A stretch of DNA of 64,000 bases, taken from NCBI RefSeq assembly GCF_001907195.1, contig NZ_LVWA01000005.1:372001-436000 (forward strand), given 5' to 3'. The stretch is from Pontibacter flavimaris (GTDB lineage: Bacteria > Bacteroidota > Bacteroidia > Cytophagales > Hymenobacteraceae). The notes beneath the pieces are model-generated. The model ran no database searches. It was not told where the DNA came from and saw only the letters and a program-made list of their open reading frames with translations. The translations under genes were made by a program, and so were the position numbers. Shown here one piece after another: positions 1 to 9,476 of this stretch; positions within the stretch are counted from its first letter, which is position 1; every line of letters starts with the position of its first letter.

Positions 1-1
1 C

Positions 2-1741
2 GCCGGAACCGATGCCAAGATGCAGGCGAACATGCTCAATTTCATCCAGCGCCAGTTCATCAACCAGAAAAAAGACGTGGCCCCGCTGATCATGTGCCCT
101 ACCGAGTACAATAAGGGCTGGGCGAATAAAGAGCCGGGCACCTACCTCGATATCCTGGGCGAGGAGCTCGACCCGGCCATCCACGTGATGTGGACGGGCA
201 ACACGGTGGTGCATGACATCACCAAAGAAGGGCTGGAGTGGGTGAACAAACGCATTCAGCGCCCGGCCTATGTGTGGTGGAATTTCCCGGTGAGCGACTA
301 CGTGCGCAACCACTTGTTGATGGGCCCTTCGTACGGCATCGACACCGAGGCGGTGCACGATATGTCGGGCTTCGTGTCGAACCCGATGGATAAGGCTGAG
401 GCCTCGAAGGTGGCGATCTTTGGCGTGGCGTTGTATAGCTGGAACATGAAAACCTACGATCCGCAGCAGGCCTGGGAGGCAGCCAATAAGTACGTGATGC
501 CCGAGGCACCGGAGGCCTTCCGCACCTTCAACGCCCACAACAGCGACCCCGGCCCCAACGGCCACCGCTACCGCCGCGACGAATCCGTGGAGATCAAACC
601 TTATATCGAAACTTTCCTGGAAACCTATAAAAACGGGTTGCACCCATTTACGGCAGAAGTGAACAGGATCAAGCAGGAGTTTGCAAGTATAGCCAAGGCC
701 CCTGCCGAGATCCGAAGCAAGAGCCAGAACAAACGCCTGGTGGAGCAGCTGGAGCCCTGGCTGCTACAGTTCGAACTGCTGGGCAAAGCGGGTACCCATA
801 CGGTTGAGATGGTAGACAACCGCATGAACCTGAATCCTGCCGCTGCCTGGGCAAACTACCTGCGTGTAGAGGCTGTGCTCGATAGTATGGCGACGGTGGA
901 TGCGACGCTGAACCAGAACCCCTACCAGCCGGGCGTGAAGACTGGCTCGCTCGTACTCATGCCTTTTGTAGAGGAGATTTTCAAAATAACCGGTAACCAC
1001 TTTTTGGGCGGAGAGGAAAGTATAGCAAGCACAAACTCCGACGCTCCGGCAAGCTACAGCCAATCGCAAAGGCTGGCCAGCCAACCGCTGCTCTACAACA
1101 ACAAGGGCATTGCCTACTCGCCCATGCTGGAGGTGGCCTACCTGGATGGCGGCGAGTACATCGGCTTTAAACCTTCGGACGCATTGCAGGCCAAAGCTTT
1201 ATACTTTAACCTGAGCAACAACAACCTGCTGAACTGGGGTGTTTTCGAAACCTCCAAAGACGGCAAAGTATGGACGAAAGCAGAGGTCACCGCCGAAAGC
1301 GGCAAGGGAAGTATAAACCTGGCCGACCAAAGTATAAAGTATGTGCGCTTCCGCAACACCTCCGACAAACGCCAGAACTTTTACCTGAAGGAGTTCCGCC
1401 TGGAAGTGAAGCCGGCCGCCGGCGCAAACCAGGCTGTTTTTGCACACGACAAAAGTATAAACACCTACCAAACGCTCACCAGCCAGCAACCAGTGACGGT
1501 AACGCTGCCACAGGAACTGAAGGGTGCAGGCCTTGTCATACTTTTGAAAAACGACGGAGCCAAGTACACCATCACCGCACCCGGCAGAAACGGAAAGCAG
1601 CAAACGATCTATAGCGGCAACGCCAGCTACATCCGGCTGGATGGCAGCAAACTGAAAAACGTTTCGAAACTGACGTTCTCGACCAACGACGGACAGGAAG
1701 TGCGGATCTATGAACTGGTAAAAGAGCAGCCAGCCAGTTAA
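2..1741 (+). CDS. GH84 beta-N-acetylglucosaminidase, C-terminal part (5' truncated by window)
   Basis: The reading frame is open from the left edge, so the real start and the catalytic Asp-Asp pair of the family lie outside the window. What remains matches the C-terminal part of exported bacterial GH84 enzymes (NagJ/BT4395-like). It has the barrel end with APLIMCPTEYNKGW and WTGNTVV, the motif YVWWNFPVSDY, and a helical region (about residues 190-320 of the visible part). A discoidin-like beta-sandwich follows (GEYIGFKPSDA, then YVRFRN). The family removes terminal beta-GlcNAc, from O-GlcNAc or glycan ends, in the periplasm or at the surface. It is followed after 84 bp by a GH20 on the same strand. 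Family assignment is firm. Specificity cannot be checked because the active-site part is missing. Confidence 0.88.
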   Translation, partial: AGTDAKMQANMLNFIQRQFINQKKDVAPLIMCPTEYNKGWANKEPGTYLDILGEELDPAIHVMWTGNTVVHDITKEGLEWVNKRIQRPAYVWWNFPVSDYVRNHLLMGPSYGIDTEAVHDMSGFVSNPMDKAEASKVAIFGVALYSWNMKTYDPQQAWEAANKYVMPEAPEAFRTFNAHNSDPGPNGHRYRRDESVEIKPYIETFLETYKNGLHPFTAEVNRIKQEFASIAKAPAEIRSKSQNKRLVEQLEPWLLQFELLGKAGTHTVEMVDNRMNLNPAAAWANYLRVEAVLDSMATVDATLNQNPYQPGVKTGSLVLMPFVEEIFKITGNHFLGGEESIASTNSDAPASYSQSQRLASQPLLYNNKGIAYSPMLEVAYLDGGEYIGFKPSDALQAKALYFNLSNNNLLNWGVFETSKDGKVWTKAEVTAESGKGSINLADQSIKYVRFRNTSDKRQNFYLKEFRLEVKPAAGANQAVFAHDKSINTYQTLTSQQPVTVTLPQELKGAGLVILLKNDGAKYTITAPGRNGKQQTIYSGNASYIRLDGSKLKNVSKLTFSTNDGQEVRIYELVKEQPAS

Positions 1742-1825
1742 AGAACAGACTCATGCCGAAACCATACTTTGAAACTAAACCAATAGCACAGTAAGCAGTC
1801 CATACTTCTAGATAAACTCTCACTT

Positions 1826-3457
1826 ATGAAGAAACTACTTTACCTTATCCTCCTGGTTTGCATCGCCGCCTTTGAAGCCGGCGCGCAGGAACTGAACATC
1901 ATCCCGAGGCCAAACAAAATTGAGCTGGCAAAAGGGCAGTTTGCGCTTGGCGCTGCCAAAGGCATCCACTATACTTCCGGAGCGGAGAAAGAGGCCGCTA
2001 ACCTGGAAAAGGCGCTGCAGGAGAAGTATAACCTGTCGCTTCAAACCAATGCCGGCAAGGGAAAGAAGAACACCATTAGCCTGGAACTGGATAAGAAGCT
2101 GTCCAAAGACCTGGGCAAGGAAGGGTATAGACTGACCGCAACGCCAACGCAGGTGACCATCAAGGCGGCCACGGAAGCGGGTATCCACTACGGAGTGCAG
2201 AGTTTGCTGCAGGCCATTTATACTTCTGAAGGCAAATTTATGCCGGCAGTTACTATAGAAGATAAGCCGCGTTTTGAGTGGCGTGCTTTTATGCTCGACG
2301 AGGCCCGTCACTTTAAAGGCAAGGAAGAGGTAAAGCTACTTTTGGACGAGATGGCCCGCCTGAAGATGAACACCTTCCACTGGCACTTGGTGGACGACCA
2401 GGGCTGGCGCATTGAGATCAAAAAGTATCCGAAACTGACGGAGGTTGGATCTAAAAGGAAGAGCACGGCCATAGGGGAGAAGAAGTGGAACAGCAACAAG
2501 CAATCCGGGGAGCCGCATAGCGGGTTTTATACCCAGGAAGAGATCAAAGAAATCGTAGCCTATGCCGCTGAGCGCCACATTAATGTAGTGCCGGAGATTG
2601 AAATGCCGGGCCACGCCAGCGCAGCCATTGCCGCTTACCCCTGGTTGGGCACAGACAACCAGAATATCGAGGTGCCGGTAAAGTTCGGCCGCTTCTACGA
2701 CATCTACGACGTGACCAGCCCCCGCGTGCAGGAATTCCTACAAGACGTGCTGCAGGAGGTGTTTGCGCTGTTCCCATCCAAGGTAATCCATATAGGTGGG
2801 GATGAAGTAGGTTACGAGGCCTGGGAGAAATCAGAGAAGGTGAATGCCTATATGAAAGAGCATGGCATTAAGACTTATGCTGATTTGCAGGTGCATTTCA
2901 CCAACAACATCTCGAAGTATATTGAGCAGAACGGCCGCCGCATGATGGGCTGGAACGAGATCATGGGCATCAACATCCACCACGACTTTGAGGAGAAAAA
3001 AGCAGACGCCAACGCCGAGACCGAGCTGGCCAAAAACGTGGTGGTGCATTTCTGGAAAGGCGATGTGGAGCTCATCACGCAGGCCGCTTCCAAGGGTTAC
3101 CAGCTGGTGAACTCGCTCCATTCCATGACTTACCTGGACTATAACTACAGTTCTATCCCGCTGCAGAAAGCCTACAGCTTCGATCCGGTTCCGCAGGAGT
3201 TGGCCAAAGAATACCACCAGAACATCATCGGCACCGGTTCCCAGATGTGGAGCGAGTGGATCCCGACCCGTGGCGAAATGCACTACCAGGTGTTCCCGCG
3301 CCTGGCCGCCTATGCCGAGGTAGGCTGGACGCAGCCACAGAACAAAAACTACGAGCAGTTCCGTCAGGCCCTGTTGCCGCTCCTGAAAGTATGGGAAGCC
3401 CGGGGCATTCACTTCGCACCGCTTTCAGACGCGGAAGAACAGAAGAAGAACCAGTAA
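1826..3457 (+). CDS. GH20 beta-N-acetylhexosaminidase (short form)
   Basis: This is a 543-residue exported hexosaminidase. A Sec signal peptide (MKKLLYLILLVCIAAFEAGA) precedes an N-terminal GH20b-type alpha/beta domain (about 22-145) and the TIM barrel (about 148-500). The catalytic Asp-Glu pair is visible in HIGGDEV at D326-E327, with FHWHLVDDQGWRIEIK and PEIEMPGHA also present. It lacks the discoidin and CHB_HEX_C tail found in two of the other three GH20 enzymes of the window, so it is the minimal version. The expected reaction is exo-release of beta-linked GlcNAc or GalNAc. Linkage preference is not deducible from sequence. Confidence 0.95.
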   Translation: MKKLLYLILLVCIAAFEAGAQELNIIPRPNKIELAKGQFALGAAKGIHYTSGAEKEAANLEKALQEKYNLSLQTNAGKGKKNTISLELDKKLSKDLGKEGYRLTATPTQVTIKAATEAGIHYGVQSLLQAIYTSEGKFMPAVTIEDKPRFEWRAFMLDEARHFKGKEEVKLLLDEMARLKMNTFHWHLVDDQGWRIEIKKYPKLTEVGSKRKSTAIGEKKWNSNKQSGEPHSGFYTQEEIKEIVAYAAERHINVVPEIEMPGHASAAIAAYPWLGTDNQNIEVPVKFGRFYDIYDVTSPRVQEFLQDVLQEVFALFPSKVIHIGGDEVGYEAWEKSEKVNAYMKEHGIKTYADLQVHFTNNISKYIEQNGRRMMGWNEIMGINIHHDFEEKKADANAETELAKNVVVHFWKGDVELITQAASKGYQLVNSLHSMTYLDYNYSSIPLQKAYSFDPVPQELAKEYHQNIIGTGSQMWSEWIPTRGEMHYQVFPRLAAYAEVGWTQPQNKNYEQFRQALLPLLKVWEARGIHFAPLSDAEEQKKNQ

Positions 3458-3584
3458 TTTTTTGACAAAGGACAAAAGACAGCGGACTCCTGAAGTATGG
3501 CACTATACTTTGCAGCCATACTTCTAATGCAGATTTTTAGCTGACGGTGACTAAGTGTCCGGATAGAATCAACCAAACCTATTT

Positions 3585-3672
3585 TGTCATCCTGAAAGGA
3601 TCCTGGTGACGAACTTTACAGCGGGATGAGAAGCGCTGCAGACGCTTGCTGCCAAGGCCTTTCAGGATGACA
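3585..3672. repeat. Long inverted repeat, CAGGATG family, copy 1
   Basis: Perfect 15-bp arms, 3585-3599 and 3658-3672, start TGTCATCCTG and end CAGGATGACA. The loop contains an inner hairpin around AAGCGCTGCAGACGCTT. The same family recurs at 13579, 33626 and 61218, always between genes. It resembles the MITE/REP-like hairpins common in Bacteroidota gaps. There is no coding content. Confidence 0.8.
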
Positions 3673-3715
3673 ACATTTATACTTCAGCCTAAACTTGATT
3701 AGGTACTTACACGAC

Positions 3716-5260
3716 ATGAAAAACAGGCTAGCCCTACTGATTTTATACTTGCTCTTCGGGTTTATACTTCCGGTGCAGGCGCAGCAGCGGCCTAACATTG
3801 TGGTGTTTTTGGTCGATGACATGGGCTGGATGGACACCTCCGTGCCTTTTGCCGACAAAGTATACCCGCTGAATAAGCGCTATCATACGCCTAACATGGA
3901 ACGCCTGGCTCGGGAAGGGATAAAGTTTACGGACGCCTACGCCACGCCGGTCTGCACCCCTTCGCGGGTAAGTATGATGACGGGGATGAACGCGGCCCAC
4001 CACGGCGTGACCAACTGGACCATGCCCTTTAAAGATCGTAATTCCGATACACCGGATGAGCAGCTGGACGTTGCCCCCTGGAACAGGAACGGGTTGAGTC
4101 CGGTAGCGGGCGTACCACATACAGTACATGCCACGCCACTGCCGCAGCTGCTCAACGAGGCGGGTTACATGACCATCCATGTTGGAAAAGGACACTGGGC
4201 TACACCGGGCACGCCGGGCGCCAATCCCTACAACCTGGGCTTTGTGGTGAACGTGGCCGGGCATGTGGCGGGGCGGCCGCTCAGCTACATGGGCGAGCAG
4301 AACTATGGCAATATCCAGGGCAAACCCTACGACATCCACGCCGTGCCGGATATGGCCGAGTACTTCGGTTCGGATACGTACCTGACAGAGGCTATCACGC
4401 GGGAAGCCCTGAAGACCCTGGAGGCACCGATCCGCAACCAGCAGCCCTTCTTCCTGCACCTGGCGCACTTTGCCCTGCACGATCCTTACGACCCGGACAA
4501 GCGCTATTTGCAGAAATACCTAGATGCCGGCCTGAGCCAAACCGATGCCATCTATGCCAGTATGGTGGAGGGCATGGACAAAAGCCTGGGCGACATCATG
4601 GAATATCTGGAGAAAAAGGGCGTAGCCGATAATACCATACTTCTCTTTATGAGCGACAACGGCGGCCTGAGCCTGGCCTATGCCGGGCGGGGAGAAGCCC
4701 ACACCCAGAACCTGCCGCTCAGAGCCGGCAAGGGATCCGTGTACGAAGGCGGCATCCGCGTGCCGATGCTGGTGAAATGGCCGGGTGTGGTGAAGCCTGC
4801 CTCGGTTAATCCTACGCCTGTCATCATCGAGGATTTCTTCCCGACCATCCTGGAAATGGCGCAGATTGGGAAGTATAACGTGGTGCAAAAAGTAGACGGT
4901 AGGAGTTTTATACCTTTACTGAAATCACCCCATAAAAAGCCAGCAGACCGCGCCTTGATCTGGCACACACCAAACAAATGGACGCAGGAGGACGGACCCG
5001 GCATTAACTACAAAAGCGCCATCCGCGAAGGCGACTGGAAGTTGATCTACCACCAGCGCGACGGCAAACTAGAGCTCTATAACCTGAAAACAGACTTAGG
5101 AGAGACAACCGATCTGGCCGCCAAACACCCCAAGCGCGTGAAGGCACTGGCTACCAAATTAGGCCAGCAACTGCGGGCGTGGGAGGCACCCATGCCCAGC
5201 TTCAAGAGCACAGGCAAACCGGTGCCGATGCCGGATGAAGTGCTGCCAAGTATAAAATGA
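3716..5260 (+). CDS. Type I sulfatase (Cys-type, S1 family), exported
   Basis: This is an alkaline-phosphatase-fold sulfatase of 514 residues. I start at 3716 because MKNRLALLILYLLFGFILPV is a clean Sec signal peptide; an upstream in-frame ATG at 3695 only adds seven residues. The maturation motif CTPSR is present with Cys80 as the formylglycine precursor. Metal-site residues appear in FLVDDMGW (D34-D35) and FMSDNGG. The substrate is a sulfate ester on a glycan, for instance Gal- or GalNAc-sulfate of mucin or chondroitin type. I cannot assign the S1 subfamily. The motif HVGKGHWA replaces the commoner HVGKWHLG. A lipoprotein FGE that could activate it is at 47890-49035. It sits between GH20 and GH2 genes on the same strand. 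Confidence 0.93.
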   Translation: MKNRLALLILYLLFGFILPVQAQQRPNIVVFLVDDMGWMDTSVPFADKVYPLNKRYHTPNMERLAREGIKFTDAYATPVCTPSRVSMMTGMNAAHHGVTNWTMPFKDRNSDTPDEQLDVAPWNRNGLSPVAGVPHTVHATPLPQLLNEAGYMTIHVGKGHWATPGTPGANPYNLGFVVNVAGHVAGRPLSYMGEQNYGNIQGKPYDIHAVPDMAEYFGSDTYLTEAITREALKTLEAPIRNQQPFFLHLAHFALHDPYDPDKRYLQKYLDAGLSQTDAIYASMVEGMDKSLGDIMEYLEKKGVADNTILLFMSDNGGLSLAYAGRGEAHTQNLPLRAGKGSVYEGGIRVPMLVKWPGVVKPASVNPTPVIIEDFFPTILEMAQIGKYNVVQKVDGRSFIPLLKSPHKKPADRALIWHTPNKWTQEDGPGINYKSAIREGDWKLIYHQRDGKLELYNLKTDLGETTDLAAKHPKRVKALATKLGQQLRAWEAPMPSFKSTGKPVPMPDEVLPSIK

Positions 5261-5349
5261 CCCAGCTAATACAAAAGAGGAATCCTGCTACACACAAAAG
5301 ACAACGATCCCTTAAGACAGCCACCATTAAACAGCTATTTAGAATTAAC

Positions 5350-7407
5350 ATGAAGTACCTTTTTACCCTTTTATGCTGCGTAATGCTGAGCTTTACCGCT
5401 TTGGCGCAGCGTGACACCATTGCCGTGAACAAGGATTGGACCTTTGCGCCAGATAAGAAAGTGGAAGGCATGAGCGGCAAGTGGTTCGAGAAAGCGTTGC
5501 CCGGCGCCCGAACCGTGCAGATCCCCCATACCTGGAATGTGGAGAAAGAGAACGACCGCCACTACGGCTGGGGCTGGTATCAGAAAAAAGTAAACATCCC
5601 GGCTAACTGGAAAAACAAGAACGTGGTGCTGCAGTTTGGCGCCATCAACCATACTTCCTACATCTATGTAAACGGTCAGAAAGTGGCCGAGAACATTGGC
5701 GACGGCTTTAACAAGTTCTATGTAAACCTGAACGGCAAAGTGAACTATGGCCAGGAAAACACCATCACGGTGGCCGTGAACAACGCTTATAGCGGCAATA
5801 AGGTGCCTTTCGGAAGTTCCTTCGACTGGCCGAACGATGGCGGCATCATCCGTCCGGTAGCCCTGATTGTGTCGGGTAAGCCGGCTGCCAGCTACCTGCA
5901 TGCCGAGCCGAAGCTGAATGTGGCCACGAATGCAGGCGACCTGAAAGTGAAAGTTGGTTTTGCCGAGACTCCTGCGCGTAACATCCGCCTGGCCGTCACC
6001 ATTACCGAAGAAAACCAGCCTACCAAAAAAGTGGTGCTGAAGCAAACCGCCAAGCCTACCTTCCAGAACGGCGAAGCCATCCTGACCTACAGCCTGCCAA
6101 AGGTGAACCCATGGCATTTTGACTTCCCGAACCTGTACCGCATTGACGTAACCGTGCTCGATGGCCGGAAAGCTGTGGACAAGATCAGCGCCGACATCGG
6201 TTTCCGTGAAATAAAGTTTGAGAAAGGAAAAACCTACCTGAACGGCGAGCGTGTGAAACTGATGGGCGTGGAGTGGACGGCCGGCTCTCACCCGGACTAT
6301 GGCCTGGCTGAGCCGGAGTCGGAGATCATCCGCCACGGCAAACTGATGAAGGACGTGAACGCTATCTTCAGCCGCCAGCACTTCCAGCAGAGCGATACCT
6401 TCTATGATTTCTGCAACCGCAACGGTATTATCCTGCAGGAGGAAGTGCCGCTTTGGGGACCGGAAACGCCCGCCAACGACACCATCCGTACCATCGCCCA
6501 CGCGCAATTGGAGCGCATGATCCGCAATCACTACAACCATCCTTCCATTTTTGCCTGGGGTGTGGGCAACGAGCTCAACGGCCGTGAGGCGAACACCAAG
6601 AAGATGATCGAAGGCCTGATTGCCAAAGCCCGCGAACTGGACCCTTCCCGTATGGTGGCTTATGTGAGCAATACCATCAAAGACGGTTTCAGCAACGATC
6701 CGAAGTTTGTGCCGGACGCCGGCAGCCTGGGCGATTACATCATGATGAACGAGTATGGCGGCAGCTGGTGGCCGATTCCGGTAGGCACCATTCACCATTA
6801 CCTGGACAGCGTGCACATGTCGTATCCCGACAAGCCGCTGTTCATCTCCGAATTCGGTTTGGTGGAGCCTAACTTCCGTGGAGGCGACCAGCGCCGCATC
6901 GAGGATCTGATTTACCACATGGCCGTGTACGAGAGCAAGCCTTACGTGGAAGGAGCCATTTACTTCGACCTGACCGATTACCGCACGCACTACCCGGGCA
7001 CCTTCGAGAACAACAAATTCAGACGCCGGGTGCACGGCATCTACGACATGTATGGCAAGCCGAAGCCTTCTATGAAAGTGCTGCGCGAAATGTCTTCTCC
7101 GATAGAGGTGCAGCAGTTGCAAGGGAAGCCAAACGGAAAGGCAAGTGTGCTGATTTTCGGAAGTATCGGTCTGCCGCAACACACCGTGAAGGGCTACAAA
7201 CTATACCTGTCCGACAAGCCTGAGAACTACGCTTCCGGCAAAGCTTACGAGCTGCCGGAAATCAAGCCTGGTCAGCAGATCAGCTTTGAGATTGACGACG
7301 AGTTCAAGGGCCAGGGCATCATTACCATCGTGCGCCCGACCGGCTATGTAGTGAGCCAGAAATCGTTTTATATGGATGGCGCTGAACTGCAGCCAAAAGA
7401 TTACTAA
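5350..7407 (+). CDS. GH2 exo-beta-glycosidase (beta-galactosidase-like)
   Basis: The protein is 685 residues when started at 5350, where MKYLFTLLCCVMLSFTALAQ gives a Sec signal peptide; the open frame upstream from 5257 has no signal and is probably leader. Domain order is sugar-binding jelly roll (about 25-200), Ig-like sandwich (about 205-300) and TIM barrel (about 305-600), then a short C-terminal sandwich. The acid/base Glu lies in GVGNELNG (E408) and the nucleophile in ISEFGL (E501). It is shorter than the LacZ-type enzyme at 61404 and lacks the Bgal_small_N domain. A beta-galactosidase role on N-glycan antennae fits the context, but beta-glucuronidase cannot be excluded. Confidence 0.9.
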   Translation: MKYLFTLLCCVMLSFTALAQRDTIAVNKDWTFAPDKKVEGMSGKWFEKALPGARTVQIPHTWNVEKENDRHYGWGWYQKKVNIPANWKNKNVVLQFGAINHTSYIYVNGQKVAENIGDGFNKFYVNLNGKVNYGQENTITVAVNNAYSGNKVPFGSSFDWPNDGGIIRPVALIVSGKPAASYLHAEPKLNVATNAGDLKVKVGFAETPARNIRLAVTITEENQPTKKVVLKQTAKPTFQNGEAILTYSLPKVNPWHFDFPNLYRIDVTVLDGRKAVDKISADIGFREIKFEKGKTYLNGERVKLMGVEWTAGSHPDYGLAEPESEIIRHGKLMKDVNAIFSRQHFQQSDTFYDFCNRNGIILQEEVPLWGPETPANDTIRTIAHAQLERMIRNHYNHPSIFAWGVGNELNGREANTKKMIEGLIAKARELDPSRMVAYVSNTIKDGFSNDPKFVPDAGSLGDYIMMNEYGGSWWPIPVGTIHHYLDSVHMSYPDKPLFISEFGLVEPNFRGGDQRRIEDLIYHMAVYESKPYVEGAIYFDLTDYRTHYPGTFENNKFRRRVHGIYDMYGKPKPSMKVLREMSSPIEVQQLQGKPNGKASVLIFGSIGLPQHTVKGYKLYLSDKPENYASGKAYELPEIKPGQQISFEIDDEFKGQGIITIVRPTGYVVSQKSFYMDGAELQPKDY

Positions 7408-7435
7408 GACTGGGAATTATACTTCCTGCTAAAAA

Positions 7436-7492
7436 GCATGCGGCAGGTGCGGGCTTAACCTATACTTGCTGCATGCCTTTTATACTTTTTTA
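7436..7492 (+). terminator. Rho-independent terminator after GH2
   Basis: Arms at 7436-7447 and 7465-7476 (GCATGCGGCAGG against CTTGCTGCATGC, with G-T wobbles) are followed by a T-rich tail ending in TACTTTTTT. The loop and tail each carry the AGTATA/TATACT hexamer. Confidence 0.65.
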
Positions 7493-7548
7493 AGCCTGTT
7501 AGGGCAGCCTATTAATTACCTCAGAAGCACAAGGAAACGACCTATACC

Positions 7549-9099
7549 ATGAAGAATCTGACCAGAAGCATCCTCTTTTCGCTCCTAGCCTTACCGGTGG
7601 CAGGGATTGCCCAGGAGGCCAGCGAAAAAGCCAATTACTTTATCATCCAGCCCGGCGACACGGAGGCTGAGATTATCCGAAAAGCGGCCAATGTCGTGCC
7701 AACACCCCGCCAGTTGCGCTGGCAGCAACTGGAGCTGACCGCCTTCTTCCATGTGGGCGTCAATACGTTTACCAACCGCGAGTGGGGCACCGGCAAAGAG
7801 GATCCGAAGATCTTTGATCCTTCACAGTTAGACGCCCGCCAGTGGGTGCGTGTGGCCAAAGAGGCTGGCATCAAGCAGGTGATCCTGACGGCCAAGCACC
7901 ACGATGGCTTCTGCCTCTGGCCAACGGCTACCACGGAGCACTCGGTCAAGAACAGCCCCTGGAAAAACGGACAAGGCGATCTGATGAAAGACGTGGCGGA
8001 GGCCTGTAAAGAGTATGGCATTGGCTTTGGCGTTTACCTTTCGCCCTGGGATATGAACTCGCCGGTATATGGTACCGACGCCTATAATGACCTGTTTGTG
8101 GAGCAACTGACGGAGCTTCTGACCAACTACGGACAGATAGACGAGGTATGGTTTGACGGGGCCAACGGCGAAGGACCGAACGGCAAGAAACAGGTATACG
8201 ATTTTGATCGCTGGTACCAGCACATCCGCAAGCTGCAACCTACGGCTACCATTGCCATCATGGGGCCGGACGTGCGCTGGGTGGGTACGGAAACCGGTTA
8301 CGGCCGCGTGACCGAGTGGAGTGTCGTGCCGGCCGATAACCTGGACCAGAACGCTACAGCAGCCAACTCGCAGCAGGCCGTTGCCTTTAAGCCGACCGGC
8401 GATATGCGCGGAGAGGTGCTGGGCGGACGCGAGCAAATCCGCAACGCCAAAGGACTGGTGTGGTATCCGGCCGAAACAGACGTATCTATCCGACCGGGCT
8501 GGTTCTACCACCCTGCCGAGGACGATAAGGTGAAATCACCGGAGAAGCTGCTGGATATTTACTACAGCTCCGTAGGCCGCAACGGCGTGCTGCTGCTTAA
8601 CATTCCGCCTGATACGAGAGGACTTATACATGAGAGCGATGTGAAAGCGTTACAAGGATGGAAGAAGCTTGTTGACGACACCTTTACCCGGAACCTGGCC
8701 GATGGCGCCAAAGTGAAAGTATCGGGCAAGAACAAAAAAGCCATGCTCGATGGCAAGTATGAGACGCACTTCACCACCAAATCCGAAAAAGATACGACGG
8801 CCGTGGTGGAGCTGAAACTGAAAGGCGAGCAGACCTTTGACGTGCTGATGCTGCAGGAAAATATCAGTGTAGGGCAGCGCGTTGAGAAGTTTGTGTTTGA
8901 GTACTGGAAAGACGGCCAGTGGCAGAAAGCTACCGAAGGCACGACCATCGGCTACAAGCGCCTGCTGCGTTTTGAGCCGGTAACGGCCAGCAAGGTACGG
9001 CTGCGCATCGAGTCGTCGAGGCTGAACCCGACTATCTCGGAAATCGGGCTGTACAAGAATGCGCTGGAAGGCGCGGCCTTTTCATCAAATGAGCATTAG
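7549..9099 (+). CDS. GH29 alpha-L-fucosidase with C-terminal discoidin domain
   Basis: This exported fucosidase has 516 residues with a Sec signal peptide (about 1-21). The GH29 barrel (about 50-350) shows FFHVGVNTFT, TAKHHDGFCLWPT and the nucleophile motif VWFDGANGEG with D203. A C-terminal discoidin/F5_8-like module (about 385-505, ending RLRIESSRLNPTISEIGLY) follows. The overall look, including WGTGKEDP after the first strand, is that of the GH29-B subfamily. That subfamily prefers branched alpha-1,3/4-fucosides such as Lewis epitopes, but I have not tested this by alignment. Fucose released here can feed the catabolic block at 29578-37321. Confidence 0.93.
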   Translation: MKNLTRSILFSLLALPVAGIAQEASEKANYFIIQPGDTEAEIIRKAANVVPTPRQLRWQQLELTAFFHVGVNTFTNREWGTGKEDPKIFDPSQLDARQWVRVAKEAGIKQVILTAKHHDGFCLWPTATTEHSVKNSPWKNGQGDLMKDVAEACKEYGIGFGVYLSPWDMNSPVYGTDAYNDLFVEQLTELLTNYGQIDEVWFDGANGEGPNGKKQVYDFDRWYQHIRKLQPTATIAIMGPDVRWVGTETGYGRVTEWSVVPADNLDQNATAANSQQAVAFKPTGDMRGEVLGGREQIRNAKGLVWYPAETDVSIRPGWFYHPAEDDKVKSPEKLLDIYYSSVGRNGVLLLNIPPDTRGLIHESDVKALQGWKKLVDDTFTRNLADGAKVKVSGKNKKAMLDGKYETHFTTKSEKDTTAVVELKLKGEQTFDVLMLQENISVGQRVEKFVFEYWKDGQWQKATEGTTIGYKRLLRFEPVTASKVRLRIESSRLNPTISEIGLYKNALEGAAFSSNEH

Positions 9100-9476
9100 T
9101 AAAGTATAAAGTATAAAAGTATAGAAACTACTGGCGCAGGTCTTCGGACTTTAAAAAGTTCTCTGGCTTATAGCGTTAAGATCCATGCCGCAAGTTTAGC
9201 GACAGCGTAACTTGTGGTTGTACATGAGGCCAGTTTGTAACTGGCGCAAGTATAGCTTATTGTTCACGCCAGTTACAAACTGGCTGCCATGGCATACCAC
9301 CAGTTACCGCTGCGCTCAAACTGGCGGTATGGGTGGAGTGAAATCTCCGACTTCACTGAGGCCAGCGGCATCAGGTAAATGGTACGGAAGGCAAAGGTAT
9401 CTATCGGTTCTATACTTGTTTTTTTTATCTATCAATACACAAACCCAAAGCCCTCACAAGGCAAAAGACTACTATT
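9100..9476. other. Gene-free gap with AGTATA clusters and palindromes
   Basis: No credible gene is seen. 9103-9125 is a run of AAGTATAA units, and 9187-9335 holds the nested palindromes listed separately. The only forward open frame here (9212-9484) runs through those palindromes, so I treat it as spurious. Confidence 0.7.
9187..9335. repeat. Covarying palindrome array E1
   Basis: This array has four hairpins. CGCAAGTT pairs with AACTTGTG across 9189-9215. GCCAGTTTGTAACTGGC lies at 9229-9245. Its reverse complement lies at 9268-9284. A nested hairpin spans about 9291-9332, where an outer CATACC/GGTATG encloses CCAGTT/AACTGG. The architecture is 6-7 bp stem, 3-nt loop, stem. Confidence 0.75.

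Noticed and set aside
3695..3715. Upstream start for the sulfatase
   Set aside because: It would place seven residues before an otherwise ideal signal peptide.
5371..7182. 603-codon open frame on the minus strand
   Set aside because: It lies fully antisense to the GH2 gene, has no family motif or signal peptide, and its composition is that of a GC-rich shadow frame.
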